A stretch of 16,861 nucleotides of DNA from Patescibacteria group bacterium (GCA_029260985.1 JAJDCE010000004.1:1-16861), one strand, 5' to 3'; counted from the stretch's first letter, positions 1-7,746 are shown. Notes: generated by a model not told the origin, from the letters alone. Made by a program: numbers and translations.

Positions 1-478
1 AAAGATCAACTCGCTGAGCTGCACACGAATCCCATTCTCTTATTTTTTTGATTTGGTGACGAATGTAAGGGTGTAGCATTCGGGGGAATTTCTTTAACCT
101 GGTCTCTAGATCCCATGTTTCCCAAGCGTACCTCATCGGTGTGTGGCAATATGATATATGAAGAGTGGAAGGTTTAGTAATGATCCCTTTACTGACACTA
201 TGACAACTGGAAAGAACGATGTCGTAGTCATCCAGATTGAACATTTCAACAGCGGTGGGCATTTGCCCTAGCAGCCATTGATGCTTTACCGGCATTTTGT
301 TCAGCCAACTTGTGTGAATTCTCTTCAAATTCCCTAATTCTTTCATCTTCTTGGGCCGATACATCGTGGTGTAAATGGGTGCTTCCGGAAAAAGATCGTG
401 AAAAGCTGAGATGACGCTCTCGGCGCCTCCATAATTTGTGAGCCAGTCTGTAACAATCGCTATTTTGGGAGCTTTCAT
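1..478 (-). CDS. GT4-family glycosyltransferase, N-terminal part (cut by window edge)
   Basis: The complement reads from an ATG at 476-478 without a stop to the left edge, giving 159 residues. The N-terminus has a Rossmann strand followed by DWLTNYGGAESV, the usual donor-glycosyltransferase opening with the GGAE loop. Around residue 111 the stretch CHTPMRYAWE matches a motif common in GT4 mannosyl/rhamnosyl-type transferases of polysaccharide synthesis. The family transfers a sugar from a nucleotide-sugar to a glycan or lipid acceptor on the cytoplasmic face of the membrane. Donor and acceptor cannot be told, because the C-terminal nucleotide-sugar-binding half lies outside the window. A competing minus-strand frame at 246-530 lacks any such motif and is a shadow. 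No Shine-Dalgarno is visible before the ATG. Confidence 0.85.
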   Translation of the reverse strand, partial: MKAPKIAIVTDWLTNYGGAESVISAFHDLFPEAPIYTTMYRPKKMKELGNLKRIHTSWLNKMPVKHQWLLGQMPTAVEMFNLDDYDIVLSSCHSVSKGIITKPSTLHISYCHTPMRYAWETWDLETRLKKFPRMLHPYIRHQIKKIREWDSCAAQRVDL

Positions 479-518
479 ATTTATAGTCTATTTTCGATAA
501 TACGATACAACAAAAATA

Positions 519-546
519 CCTAATTCCCAATACCCAAATCCCAATT
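519..546. repeat. Heptamer tandem repeat (4 units)
   Basis: Four head-to-tail 7-nt units of consensus CCCAATT (AATTGGG on the other strand) fill the gap between the miaB stop and the glycosyltransferase start. The units differ from each other by one or two bases. The period matches the heptamer arrays before folP, inside folP and before folE. Confidence 0.75.
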
Positions 547-551
547 AAAAA

Positions 552-1880
552 CTAGGCTGGCTCACCTTCCAAACACCATTCCATGCACTTATCCACTTCA
601 ATCTCCACATATTTTCCAATCAATTTAGGATCACTAGCCTTGAATCTCGTCATTTTGAATTCGGGAATCTTGCCGTCGGCGTAACCTTTTCTGATTCTCT
701 CGACTAATACCTTCACCTTTTTGCCTTTGAAGTTCTGATTGTAGTCATGAGAAATATTTTTCATGAGTTCTGTGATTCTTAGAAATCTCTCTTTTTTGAT
801 CGTTTCCGGCACATCGTCATCCAGTTTTTTGTGAGCGAGAGTTCCTTTTCGTTCGGAATATTTTGATACATAGATCAGGTCGATCTTGAGTTCTTCGATA
901 ATATTGCAACTTTCCATAAATTCCTCTTCTGTTTCCCCGCAAAATCCTACAATGATATCGGTACTGATGGATATGTGAGGGATTTTGATTCTGAGTTTTT
1001 TTACTAATTCGCGGAAGCGATCCGGAGTATAGAGGCGATTCATTCGTTTTAAAACTGCTTCAGACCCTGACTGAAGGGGGAGATGAATATGAGGAACCAT
1101 GCTGGGTAATTTACCGTATAGATCGATGACATCATCCGTTATGTCTTTTGGGTGAACGGTGTAGAACCGAATTCGGTCAATCCCTTCCACGGTATCTATT
1201 TTTCTGAGCAATTGTGCGAAATGAGATTCCTGTGAGTCTTGATCAGCGTCTTTTGCATTATAGGTGCTCACATTTTGGCCAACTAAATTTATTTCTACAG
1301 CGCCTCTTTTTGCAACTTTTTTTACTTCGTCCAGAATTTCTGACATTTTCCTGCACTCTTCACGTCCACGTGCATATGGCACTATGCAATATGAGCAGAA
1401 ATTATTACATCCATTGGATATAGGAATAAAAGCCTGGGATAAATTGGTTATTGTTGGGCTGATGTGAAAATAGTCACATAAATTCTTAAACTCATCACCA
1501 CCTTTTGAGCCATGAAGTTTGAATAGAATATTTGGTAATTGCATCAGGTCTTTTATCCGAAAGACAAAGTCGATCGTCGGCATGGTTTTAAAAACTTCAT
1601 GTTTTACATCGCCTCTTGCGCCGGACTCGTCTCTGATCATACAGCCCGTAATACCAATTCGAAGATTTGGGTTTCTTTTTTTCATTGGGGCAAACTGTTC
1701 ACCTAGACCATAAATTTTGTTTTCAGCCTTTTGCTTAATTGAACAGGTGTTTAGGAGAATTAAGTCAGCGTCTGCGTATCCATCCGTTTTTTCGTACCCC
1801 ATTTGCTTCAAAACAGTCGTGATCCGTTCGGAATCCGAATAGTTCATCTGGCAACCGTAGGTTTGGATGTAGTATTTCAT
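552..1880 (-). CDS. miaB: tRNA-2-methylthio-N6-isopentenyladenosine-37 synthase MiaB
   Basis: This is a radical-SAM methylthiotransferase that adds a methylthio group to i6A37 in tRNAs reading UNN codons. The N-terminal UPF0004 domain opens with YIQTYGCQMN and has the three cluster cysteines C10, C46 (NTCS) and C80 (TGC). The radical-SAM CxxxCxxC is C158, C162 and C165 in NGCNNFCSYC. A C-terminal TRAM domain (about residues 380-440) binds tRNA. At 442 residues it has family length. The frame stays open for 20 more codons upstream to 1940, but that part is encoded by repeat-like DNA, and the conserved protein begins MKYYIQTYGC, so I place the start at 1880. It is divergent from nadC. The NTCSIxxKAExK signature favours MiaB over RimO or MtaB. 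Confidence 0.93.
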   Translation of the reverse strand: MKYYIQTYGCQMNYSDSERITTVLKQMGYEKTDGYADADLILLNTCSIKQKAENKIYGLGEQFAPMKKRNPNLRIGITGCMIRDESGARGDVKHEVFKTMPTIDFVFRIKDLMQLPNILFKLHGSKGGDEFKNLCDYFHISPTITNLSQAFIPISNGCNNFCSYCIVPYARGREECRKMSEILDEVKKVAKRGAVEINLVGQNVSTYNAKDADQDSQESHFAQLLRKIDTVEGIDRIRFYTVHPKDITDDVIDLYGKLPSMVPHIHLPLQSGSEAVLKRMNRLYTPDRFRELVKKLRIKIPHISISTDIIVGFCGETEEEFMESCNIIEELKIDLIYVSKYSERKGTLAHKKLDDDVPETIKKERFLRITELMKNISHDYNQNFKGKKVKVLVERIRKGYADGKIPEFKMTRFKASDPKLIGKYVEIEVDKCMEWCLEGEPA

Positions 1881-1887
1881 AGAAATA

Positions 1888-1976
1888 GTCTCAGGTGCAC
1901 TTCGGCTTTGCTCAGAGCTTTTAGCGAGTGCGAGTCTCAAGTGCTTATTTATCTTACTTAATTGTGGTTCAAGTGC
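1888..1976. repeat. Short direct repeats in the miaB/nadC divergent region
   Basis: Two copies of GTCTCARGTGC lie at 1888-1898 and 1934-1944, and a partial third, TTCAAGTGC, lies at 1968-1976. Between the first two is an imperfect hairpin whose ends are GCACT and AGTGC. The segment occupies the whole 5' region of both miaB and nadC. It may be a mobile-type repeat or hold operator copies; the sequence does not decide. Confidence 0.45.
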
Positions 1977-1982
1977 AAGTTT

Positions 1983-2888
1983 ATGTATAATCCAGTTACT
2001 ATGACATTCTTAATGGACGCATCAGCGGAGCTTGGTCTGAATAAGGCTGGCTACAAAAAAATGCTCAGACGTTACGTGTGGGAGGCTTATTTAGATGACT
2101 TGGGGGCAGGTGATGTGACTACCGATTTGTTTATTTCTGATAAATATCAGATAGTAAGGGCTGAAATCATTGCAAAAGAGTCTGGAATCTTGGCTGGAAT
2201 GCAGGAGGCGGAATGGTTTTTGGCTAAATTCAGAATGAAAATTAAGCAGAGGCGAAAAGATGGATATCGATTAAAGAAGGGGGATTGGATTATGAAATTT
2301 GAAGGAAAAGCTGATCGGATCTTAGCTTCTGAGAGGACTCTTCTTAATTTACTTCAGCGTATGAGTGGGGTGGCAACAGCAACTAGCCTTTTGGCTTCTC
2401 AATTGCCTCAATCGATAAAGCTTTTGGCAACAAGAAAGACTCTTTGGGGAGATTTGGATAAGCGTGCAGTGCTGGTTGGAGGCGGATATACCCATCGGCT
2501 CAACCTCTCAGATGCTGTTTTACTTAAAGAAAATCATATTAGCCTTGTCTCAGATATGCGACATGGCTTTAAGGGTTCAAAAGGTCTTAGATTTATTGAA
2601 ATTGAACTGGAAAACTTAGATCAAGTTAGGGCTTTAGCTAGGTCTTTGGCAGGTTCAAAAAAGGTAGTAGTGATGTTGGATAATTTTAAGCCAGAACAGA
2701 TAAAGAAAGCAGTTCAATGCCTTAAAAAAACTGATGTATTGATTGAGGTGTCTGGAGGAATCAATATGTCGAACATCAAAAAATTTGCGATTAAGGGTGT
2801 AGATGCTATTTCATCTGGTTCGATTACGAATAAAGCACCCTCCCTTGATTTTTCTTTAATATTGAAGCCGAATGGAAGGAGAAAATGA
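1983..2888 (+). CDS. nadC: Nicotinate-nucleotide pyrophosphorylase (quinolinate phosphoribosyltransferase) NadC
   Basis: Converts quinolinate and PRPP to nicotinate mononucleotide, CO2 and pyrophosphate in NAD synthesis. The N-terminal domain has LDDLGAGDVTTDLF, and ERTLLNLLQRMSG starts the barrel. Active-site motifs TRKT (about residue 150), GGGYTHR (about 166) and LLKENHI (about 182) follow, then VVMLDNF, EVSGGI and ISSGSITNKAP. The residue before TRKT is alanine where Asp is usual. Length is about 300 residues against about 280-290 in the family. The start is uncertain: ATGs at 1983, 2001 and 2013 are all in frame, and none has a Shine-Dalgarno. The conserved part begins near 2050. nadA and nadB are not in the window, so quinolinate must come from elsewhere. 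Confidence 0.9.
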   Translation: MYNPVTMTFLMDASAELGLNKAGYKKMLRRYVWEAYLDDLGAGDVTTDLFISDKYQIVRAEIIAKESGILAGMQEAEWFLAKFRMKIKQRRKDGYRLKKGDWIMKFEGKADRILASERTLLNLLQRMSGVATATSLLASQLPQSIKLLATRKTLWGDLDKRAVLVGGGYTHRLNLSDAVLLKENHISLVSDMRHGFKGSKGLRFIEIELENLDQVRALARSLAGSKKVVVMLDNFKPEQIKKAVQCLKKTDVLIEVSGGINMSNIKKFAIKGVDAISSGSITNKAPSLDFSLILKPNGRRK

Positions 2889-3018
2889 TCATGAATTGCC
2901 GTTTGAGCCTATAAAACCAAAAAAACATTCGTTTTGGTATAGGCTTTTTGCGATCATTTCTGCTGCTGCATTGTTTTTGTTGTCTGTCAGGGCTTATTTC
3001 TATGTAATGGATCTATAA
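2872..3018 (+). CDS. 48-residue single-pass membrane peptide (hypothetical)
   Basis: An ATG frame of 48 codons starts inside the last codons of nadC in another frame and ends in TAA inside the 3' end of mutY on the opposite strand. The product has a charged, proline-containing N-terminal half (MEGENDHELPFEPIKPKK), an aromatic junction (HSFWYRLF) and one hydrophobic helix (AIISAAALFLLSV) near the C-terminus, which looks like a real membrane segment. It fills the otherwise empty space between nadC and mutY. The 17-nt overlap with nadC would allow translational coupling. I recognise no family. Compositional bias could produce such a frame by chance, so this is a candidate only. Confidence 0.5.
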   Translation: MEGENDHELPFEPIKPKKHSFWYRLFAIISAAALFLLSVRAYFYVMDL

Positions 3019-4088
3019 TCAGACTCCTGTAGCATTAGTTTCTCAATTATCCTGACATTAGCAGCTGGGAAGGGGTATTTTTTGAGCTCTTCAATTTTTA
3101 CCCATTTTCCTTTTGAGGGGATTTTTTTGTCAGTTGTTTTGGCACGGAAGCAGTGTAAATCGACGGAGAATTTGGTGTAACCATGTTTGATTCGATGGAA
3201 AGGTTTGATGTTTGAGATTTCGATTCCAATCTCTTCTTTAATTTCTCGTTTGAGGGCTTCTTTCACTGTTTCTTTTTCCACTTTTCCACCAGGAAATTCC
3301 CAAAGTCCGCCCATTAATCCTTTGCTGGGCCGCTTTTGGATGAAGATCTTTTCGCCCTTTTCGATAATGGCGATGGCGACCTTGATTGGCACTTTTTCAA
3401 TCTTTTTACCCCGATTAGGAAGCAAGTTCATCGTTCCTTTTTTGTTGCTGGCACATCTAGATTTCAGAGGGCAACGATCACATTTAGGATTTTTTGGGCT
3501 GCAAATAAGTGCACCCAATTCCATCATGCCCTGATTGAACTCACGAGCTTCTTTGGGCACCGATTTTTCCATCCAGTTCCAGAAATGTTTGATGTTTTCC
3601 GGTAGGCGAGTGTTTTTTGAATAATTCATGAGCCTGGCGATGACTCGTATTACATTTCCGTCCACAATCGGCTCTGGTTTGTTGAAAGCGATGCTTGAAA
3701 TGGCGCCAGCGGTGTACTTTCCGATTCCTGGAAGCTCTAAAATTGCTTTTGGATCATTTGGAAGCTGACCATTATGCTTTTCGACAATTACCTTGGCCGC
3801 TTTTTGGAGATTTCGGGCTCTTGAGTAATACCCTAAGCCTTCCCATAGCTTTAGGATTGTATCCTCTTTAGCATCTGCAACCGACTTGATGTCAGGCAAT
3901 TTCTTTATCCATTGATCAAAATAAGGCAGAACCGTTGTAACCTGAGTTTGCTGGAGCATAATTTCTGAGATCCAGACCTGGTAGGGGTCATAATTTTTTC
4001 TCCATGGTAAAGCCCGTTGGTTTTTTTTGAACCAATCAATAAGTTTTTTCTGAATAAATTCAATGTCAGCTGTTTGGAGTTTTTTCAT
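3000..4088 (-). CDS. mutY: Adenine DNA glycosylase MutY with intact C-terminal MutT-like Nudix domain
   Basis: Removes adenine mispaired with 8-oxoguanine. The HhH-GPD domain (about residues 10-215) shows catalytic E42 in SEIMLQQTQV, Y125 in LPGIGKYTAGA and D143 in VDGNVIRV. The [4Fe-4S] loop is C196-x6-C203-x2-C206-x5-C212. The C-terminal domain (about 233-350) is MutT-like: GLWEFPGGKV runs into a complete Nudix box GX5EX7REUXEEXGU at residues 267-289, which most MutY C-domains lack. At the place of the FSH loop that reads 8-oxoG in well-studied MutYs I see H-G-Y-T-K-F. At 362 residues it has normal MutY length. It is divergent from pabA across a 52-bp gap. The glycosylase call is firm; activity of the Nudix part is inference. 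Confidence 0.94.
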   Translation of the reverse strand: MKKLQTADIEFIQKKLIDWFKKNQRALPWRKNYDPYQVWISEIMLQQTQVTTVLPYFDQWIKKLPDIKSVADAKEDTILKLWEGLGYYSRARNLQKAAKVIVEKHNGQLPNDPKAILELPGIGKYTAGAISSIAFNKPEPIVDGNVIRVIARLMNYSKNTRLPENIKHFWNWMEKSVPKEAREFNQGMMELGALICSPKNPKCDRCPLKSRCASNKKGTMNLLPNRGKKIEKVPIKVAIAIIEKGEKIFIQKRPSKGLMGGLWEFPGGKVEKETVKEALKREIKEEIGIEISNIKPFHRIKHGYTKFSVDLHCFRAKTTDKKIPSKGKWVKIEELKKYPFPAANVRIIEKLMLQESDYRSIT

Positions 4089-4140
4089 AGGTGATTTATT
4101 GCGGATTTTAGTTTAACATAAATGCACTTTAATCCCTCTG

Positions 4141-4725
4141 ATGAAGAAAGTTCTAATTATCGACAATTACGACTCGTTTACTTATATTCTGAAGCAATAT
4201 TTTGGTGAGTTAAAGGCGAGTCCTGAAGTGTTTTTTCACGATGAGCTCACAGTCAGTCAGATTAAAAAGCTTAAACCCACTCATATTGTTCTTTCGCCAG
4301 GTCCGGGAACGGCGGAAGAGCAGAAAGATGTGGGGATTATGTTTGAGGTGATTGAGGAATTTTATCAAAAGATACCTATTCTTGGTGTTTGCTTGGGTCA
4401 CCAGGCTATTGGTAAGTTTTTTGCCCAAAGAATTGTTCATACTCCAAGGATTATGCATGGCAAACGGAGTTTGATTCATCACGATCGACAAGGAATTTTT
4501 CAGGGGCTTAAAAATCCATTTGAAGCGATGCGCTATCACTCTCTTACACTCGACTTTTCTGATTCAAAACTTCAAGATCAAGTCGGACTAACGGCTCAAT
4601 CAGATGATGGAGTGGTGATGGCTATTCAACATAAAAAATACCCAGTTTTTGGAGTTCAGTTTCACCCTGAAAGTTTGGGAACAAAAGAAGGGAAAAAGAT
4701 AATTCGTAATTTTTTGAAGTATTGA
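4141..4725 (+). CDS. pabA: Aminodeoxychorismate synthase glutamine amidotransferase PabA
   Basis: Class I glutamine amidotransferase that supplies ammonia to PabB for 4-amino-4-deoxychorismate. Visible: IIDNYDSFTY at the N-terminus, the oxyanion motif LSPGPGTAEE (about 51-60), nucleophile C84 in GVCLGHQ and the catalytic H175/E177 pair in FHPES. Length of 194 residues is typical. By sequence alone it could equally be TrpG, or serve both pathways. The direct junction with a PIKGT-type PabB, then PabC and nearby fol genes, argues for folate. Its TGA stop shares one base with the pabB ATG, so the two are translationally coupled. No trp genes are in the window. Confidence 0.9.
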   Translation: MKKVLIIDNYDSFTYILKQYFGELKASPEVFFHDELTVSQIKKLKPTHIVLSPGPGTAEEQKDVGIMFEVIEEFYQKIPILGVCLGHQAIGKFFAQRIVHTPRIMHGKRSLIHHDRQGIFQGLKNPFEAMRYHSLTLDFSDSKLQDQVGLTAQSDDGVVMAIQHKKYPVFGVQFHPESLGTKEGKKIIRNFLKY

Positions 4726-5945
4726 TGAAAATAACTGACAAGGACATTCAGAAAAAAGGATTTGCAGTTCTCCACGGCAAATGGGGAGGTTCGGGCAAAG
4801 TTAATACATTAATTGGCCTAAATGGCAGTACGGTGCCCTCAATTTCAGATTTCAGACCTGTCCGTCCGGTAGGCGGGTTTCAGAATTCAGATTCAAATGC
4901 GAAATCAGAAATGCCAGCCCGACACGGTGCTGGCGGGCGAAATGCGAAATGCATGGTTGGTTATTTAGCTTATCCGAATGCTTCACTTAAAAATGATATT
5001 TCTGATCGTCAGTTTTTTTATTATGACAAGCTTACTAAGGTTAAAAATCTGCCCGAAGTTCAGTCGACTTATAAAACTTCAGGCAAATTGCAGCAAAGCG
5101 TTACTAAATCTCAATACATCAAGAGTATTAAGCGGATAAAAGAGTTGCTGGCTGCTGGTGAGATCTACCAATTGGTTTATGCCATTCGGTTTAGGAAGAA
5201 GTTCGATGGAGATCCTTATGCCTTATTCTCGAAATTAGCTGAGGTGAATCCTGTTGATTTTGCGGCCTACTTGAATTGTGGTGATTTTCAAATTGTTAGT
5301 AGCTCACCTGAGCGTCTTTTTAAAGTCAAGAATGGCAAAATCATAACTACGCCGATAAAAGGGACTGCAAATAAAAAGAATCTTAAGTATTTATTGGAGA
5401 GCGAGAAGGAACGGGCGGAATTGGATATGATTACTGACCTTGAGCGTAATGATGTTGGTAAAATCTGTGAATATGGAACGTTGAAGCTTAAAAAAGAACG
5501 TGAGTTATTGGAGCTTAAGAATCTTTGGCATACTTATTCCGAAGTTGAGGGTCGATTGAGATCTGATGTTGGTTCTGAGGAGGTTATTGAGGCTATGTTT
5601 CCTGGAGGTTCTATTACGGGTTGTCCTAAAAAACGAGCAATGAAATATATTTCCGAACTTGAGGGGTTGCCGAGGAATATTTTTACAGGAAGTATCGGTT
5701 ATGTTTCCAATTGTGGGCCAATTGCACGCCGATTGTTAGTCAATGGTCAGACAATTGGTCGACAGTCGGCAGACAATCGGAGTAACAATTGGGAGATGGA
5801 CTTTAATATAGCGATTCGTACAGTTCTTATAAAAGACGGTTATTTGGAATTCTGGGTGGGTGGGGGAATAGTGGCTGATAGTGAGCCGGAAAAGGAATAT
5901 GAAGAATGTTATTTGAAAGCAGAGCGATTTCTTGATATAATCTAA
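4725..5945 (+). CDS. pabB: Aminodeoxychorismate synthase component I PabB, with two extra repeat-derived segments
   Basis: Chorismate-binding enzyme that aminates chorismate with ammonia from PabA. The ADC-synthase signature PIKGT (K212), DLERNDVGK (238-246), FPGGSITG (292-299) and GGGIVADS (379-386) are present. Lysine in PIKGT separates PabB from anthranilate synthase (PIAGT). Of two adjacent possible starts I take ATG 4725, which overlaps the pabA stop. Two parts have no counterpart in the family as I know it. About residues 40-77 are encoded by heptamers and GC-rich palindromes. About residues 332-357 break the usual run from SIGYxSxCG to MDxxIxIRT and are encoded by an 11-nt repeat. Both keep the frame and have no stop. 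The catalytic core reads intact, so the enzyme is probably active. Confidence 0.9.
   Translation: MKITDKDIQKKGFAVLHGKWGGSGKVNTLIGLNGSTVPSISDFRPVRPVGGFQNSDSNAKSEMPARHGAGGRNAKCMVGYLAYPNASLKNDISDRQFFYYDKLTKVKNLPEVQSTYKTSGKLQQSVTKSQYIKSIKRIKELLAAGEIYQLVYAIRFRKKFDGDPYALFSKLAEVNPVDFAAYLNCGDFQIVSSSPERLFKVKNGKIITTPIKGTANKKNLKYLLESEKERAELDMITDLERNDVGKICEYGTLKLKKERELLELKNLWHTYSEVEGRLRSDVGSEEVIEAMFPGGSITGCPKKRAMKYISELEGLPRNIFTGSIGYVSNCGPIARRLLVNGQTIGRQSADNRSNNWEMDFNIAIRTVLIKDGYLEFWVGGGIVADSEPEKEYEECYLKAERFLDII
4842..4956. repeat. Repeat insertion inside pabB: heptamers with two GC-rich palindromic cores
   Basis: Heptamers ATTTCAG (twice), then AATTCAG, ATTCAAA, TGCGAAA and TCAGAAA, and later TGCGAAA and TGCATGG, surround two GC-rich imperfect palindromes. 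Core 1 (4856-4877) begins ACCTGTCC and ends GGCGGG around CCGG. Core 2 (4912-4937) has a perfect GCCAGC/GCTGGC stem. Base composition differs sharply from the AT-rich neighbours. The segment is translated in frame as a Gly/Arg/Pro-rich stretch in the weakly conserved N-terminal part of PabB. Confidence 0.7.
5708..5796. repeat. Degenerate 11-nt tandem repeat inside pabB
   Basis: About eight successive units of 11 nt, most starting CAATTG, CAATGG or CAATCGG, consensus CAATTGGNAGA. An inverted pair CCGATTGT (5729-5736) and ACAATCGG (5773-5780) lies within it. It encodes about 26 extra residues just before the conserved MDFNIAIRT strand of PabB. Confidence 0.65.
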
Positions 5946-5975
5946 TAACCTTAGCTAATAAACTTTTTTAATACG

Positions 5976-6758
5976 ATGGTTGTCAGTATAGATGGCAAGA
6001 TAGTCGATGAAAAAAAGGCCAAAATTCCGGTAACGGCGGAAGCGTTTTTATTTGGCTATGCTGTTTTTGAAACCGTTCGAACTTATAATAAAAAAATCTT
6101 TCGTTTAGATGACCATTTAGCCCGACTTTATGTTTCTGCGGATGTGATTGGGCTCAAGTCCAAATGGACGTTCAAAAAGACATATGATGCAGTGGCTAAG
6201 GTTTTAGGGAAGAGTAAGTTCAAAGAAGAGAAGATACGAATTATTCTTACCAAACAGCACTTGATCGTAATGGTTGAGAAGCTTTCTGAAAAGCCTGATG
6301 ACTTTTATAAAAATGGGGTGAAAATGGTTTCTTATTTGGGTAGAAGAAATGCGCCGAGGGCAAAGCTGCTTGCTGATGTACTTTGTTTTTTGGCTAAGCA
6401 TCATGCGAAGCATTGTAATGTTTATGAATCACTTTTAGTTGATCCTAAAAAATACTATGTTCGCGAAGGCGCTTATTCTAATGTTTTTTGGGTACATAAT
6501 AATCAACTTCATACTACGAATAAGAACATTCTCTACGGAATAACTCGTGATACAGTTGTTGAGCTCTCAGGGGATTGTAAATTTGAGGGAATAAAGCTTA
6601 AGAGCTTAATCAATGCTGATGAAGTGTTTATCACTCAGACAACGAGTGGAATTCTGCCCGTGGTGGAAATTGATGGTCAAAAAATAGGGACTGGAAAGCC
6701 AGGTGTTTTGACAAAAAAGCTCATCAAGCGATTTAATAAGTTGGTTTGGGGTAAGTAA
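5976..6758 (+). CDS. pabC: Aminodeoxychorismate lyase PabC (PLP fold type IV)
   Basis: Fold-type IV PLP enzyme. The best fit is ADC lyase, which splits 4-amino-4-deoxychorismate into p-aminobenzoate and pyruvate. The N-terminus has the family pattern SIDGKIV, then AFLFGYAVFETVRTY and RLDDHLARL. The PLP lysine is probably K130 in RAKLLADVL, followed by the usual ExLLVD region, REGAYSNVFWV, ITRDTVVEL and ITQTTSGILPV. At 260 residues it is near the usual 260-280. D-amino-acid and branched-chain aminotransferases share this fold, so the name rests on the place directly after pabB (30-nt gap) in a folate cluster. The ATG at 5976 has no Shine-Dalgarno. Confidence 0.82.
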   Translation: MVVSIDGKIVDEKKAKIPVTAEAFLFGYAVFETVRTYNKKIFRLDDHLARLYVSADVIGLKSKWTFKKTYDAVAKVLGKSKFKEEKIRIILTKQHLIVMVEKLSEKPDDFYKNGVKMVSYLGRRNAPRAKLLADVLCFLAKHHAKHCNVYESLLVDPKKYYVREGAYSNVFWVHNNQLHTTNKNILYGITRDTVVELSGDCKFEGIKLKSLINADEVFITQTTSGILPVVEIDGQKIGTGKPGVLTKKLIKRFNKLVWGK

Positions 6759-6771
6759 TTACCTTTCCCCC

Positions 6772-7716
6772 TTATAGTCGGCATTTATTACAATCTTTAC
6801 ATGTTTTTAAGTGGAATTTCTTTGGGAGGGGTTTGAGGCCCATTTTTTCTCTTATTTTAATTCCAGTTGGCGTAATAGCAAGTCCTCCCAATGCGGTTTC
6901 CCGAATGCCTTGCCACATATTGTCAGCAATATTCATCATGGCATCTGCTACTTCGTCCATTGGTACATAGCTTTCTATTCCGAGTAGGCTTAGGTCGGAG
7001 GCGCCGATAGCTACGTTTACGTAAATGGCATTTCGTTTCACGCAAGGTACTTCGACTAAACCTCCAAGTGGGTCACAGGCTAGGCCGAGGCAATTTTTGA
7101 GGGCTAATGCGGCCGCATTAATGCATTGCTCAGGAGTTCCACCTCTCATTTCGGTTACGCCGGCGGCTGCCATGGCAGCTCCTACACCTACTTCTGCTTG
7201 GCATCCTCCTCTTGCGGCGGAAATGGTTCCACCTTTTTCCAAAATAGCGACTCCTATGGCTGAGGCGGTAAAGAGAGCCCGGAGCATTCTTCGCTTACTG
7301 GATTTCATGTGTTCCCAGGTGCTGAAAAGAACTCCCGGGATTATCCCCGCCCCTCCTGCAGTGGGAAAGGCGACTATCCGCCCCATACGGGCGTTTTGTT
7401 CGTTGGTGGCAATGGCGTAGGCCATAGCACGGACTGCGACTTTACTGTGTAGTAAATTACCCATGTTTTTTGTCCCCTCATAAATCTTTTTTGCATCTCC
7501 ACCCGTTATTCCGTATTTGGATTTTTCCGTTGATTTAATTCCTTTCTGAATAGCATCCCACATTGCATCTCTGATCTGCTTCATCTTGTCTCGAACCTGA
7601 GGTTTGGTTTTATTAAAAAGCTCCATTTCACGTTTTACTGCAATTTGAGAAATCGGTAGGTTATACTTTTTACATAGCTTGAGTAGTTCGGTGCAGTTAT
7701 TGAAGTCGTATTTCAT
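6772..7716 (-). CDS. sdaAA: L-serine dehydratase, iron-sulfur-dependent, alpha subunit
   Basis: Catalytic subunit of the [4Fe-4S] L-serine ammonia-lyase, which converts serine to pyruvate and ammonia. Cluster cysteines are C172 in GGCQAEVG, C214 in ACDPLGG and C225 in EVPCVKRNA. The pattern FPTAGGAGIIPGVL is typical of the alpha domain. The C-terminus carries an extra CxxCxxC (CKDCNKC), also seen in some family members. Length 314 against about 290. It lies just downstream of sdaAB with a 50-nt gap that contains a perfect 16-bp palindrome. It converges with pabC across 13 nt. With PTPS, FolE and MiaB it shows a need for metals and iron-sulfur clusters in this short stretch. Confidence 0.93.
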   Translation of the reverse strand: MKYDFNNCTELLKLCKKYNLPISQIAVKREMELFNKTKPQVRDKMKQIRDAMWDAIQKGIKSTEKSKYGITGGDAKKIYEGTKNMGNLLHSKVAVRAMAYAIATNEQNARMGRIVAFPTAGGAGIIPGVLFSTWEHMKSSKRRMLRALFTASAIGVAILEKGGTISAARGGCQAEVGVGAAMAAAGVTEMRGGTPEQCINAAALALKNCLGLACDPLGGLVEVPCVKRNAIYVNVAIGASDLSLLGIESYVPMDEVADAMMNIADNMWQGIRETALGGLAITPTGIKIREKMGLKPLPKKFHLKTCKDCNKCRL

Positions 7717-7746
7717 GTAAATCAGTTATTCAATCTTTCTACAGGT

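Noticed and set aside
246..530. 94-codon minus-strand frame at the left edge
   Set aside because: It lies in a different frame of the glycosyltransferase, whose frame from 478 carries clear GT4 motifs; this one has none.
4141..4725. TrpG of tryptophan synthesis
   Set aside because: Sequence alone would allow it, but it is fused in expression to a PIKGT-type PabB and PabC, with no trp genes nearby.
7025..7420. 131-codon plus-strand frame
   Set aside because: Antisense to the strongly conserved sdaAA; open only because of codon bias.
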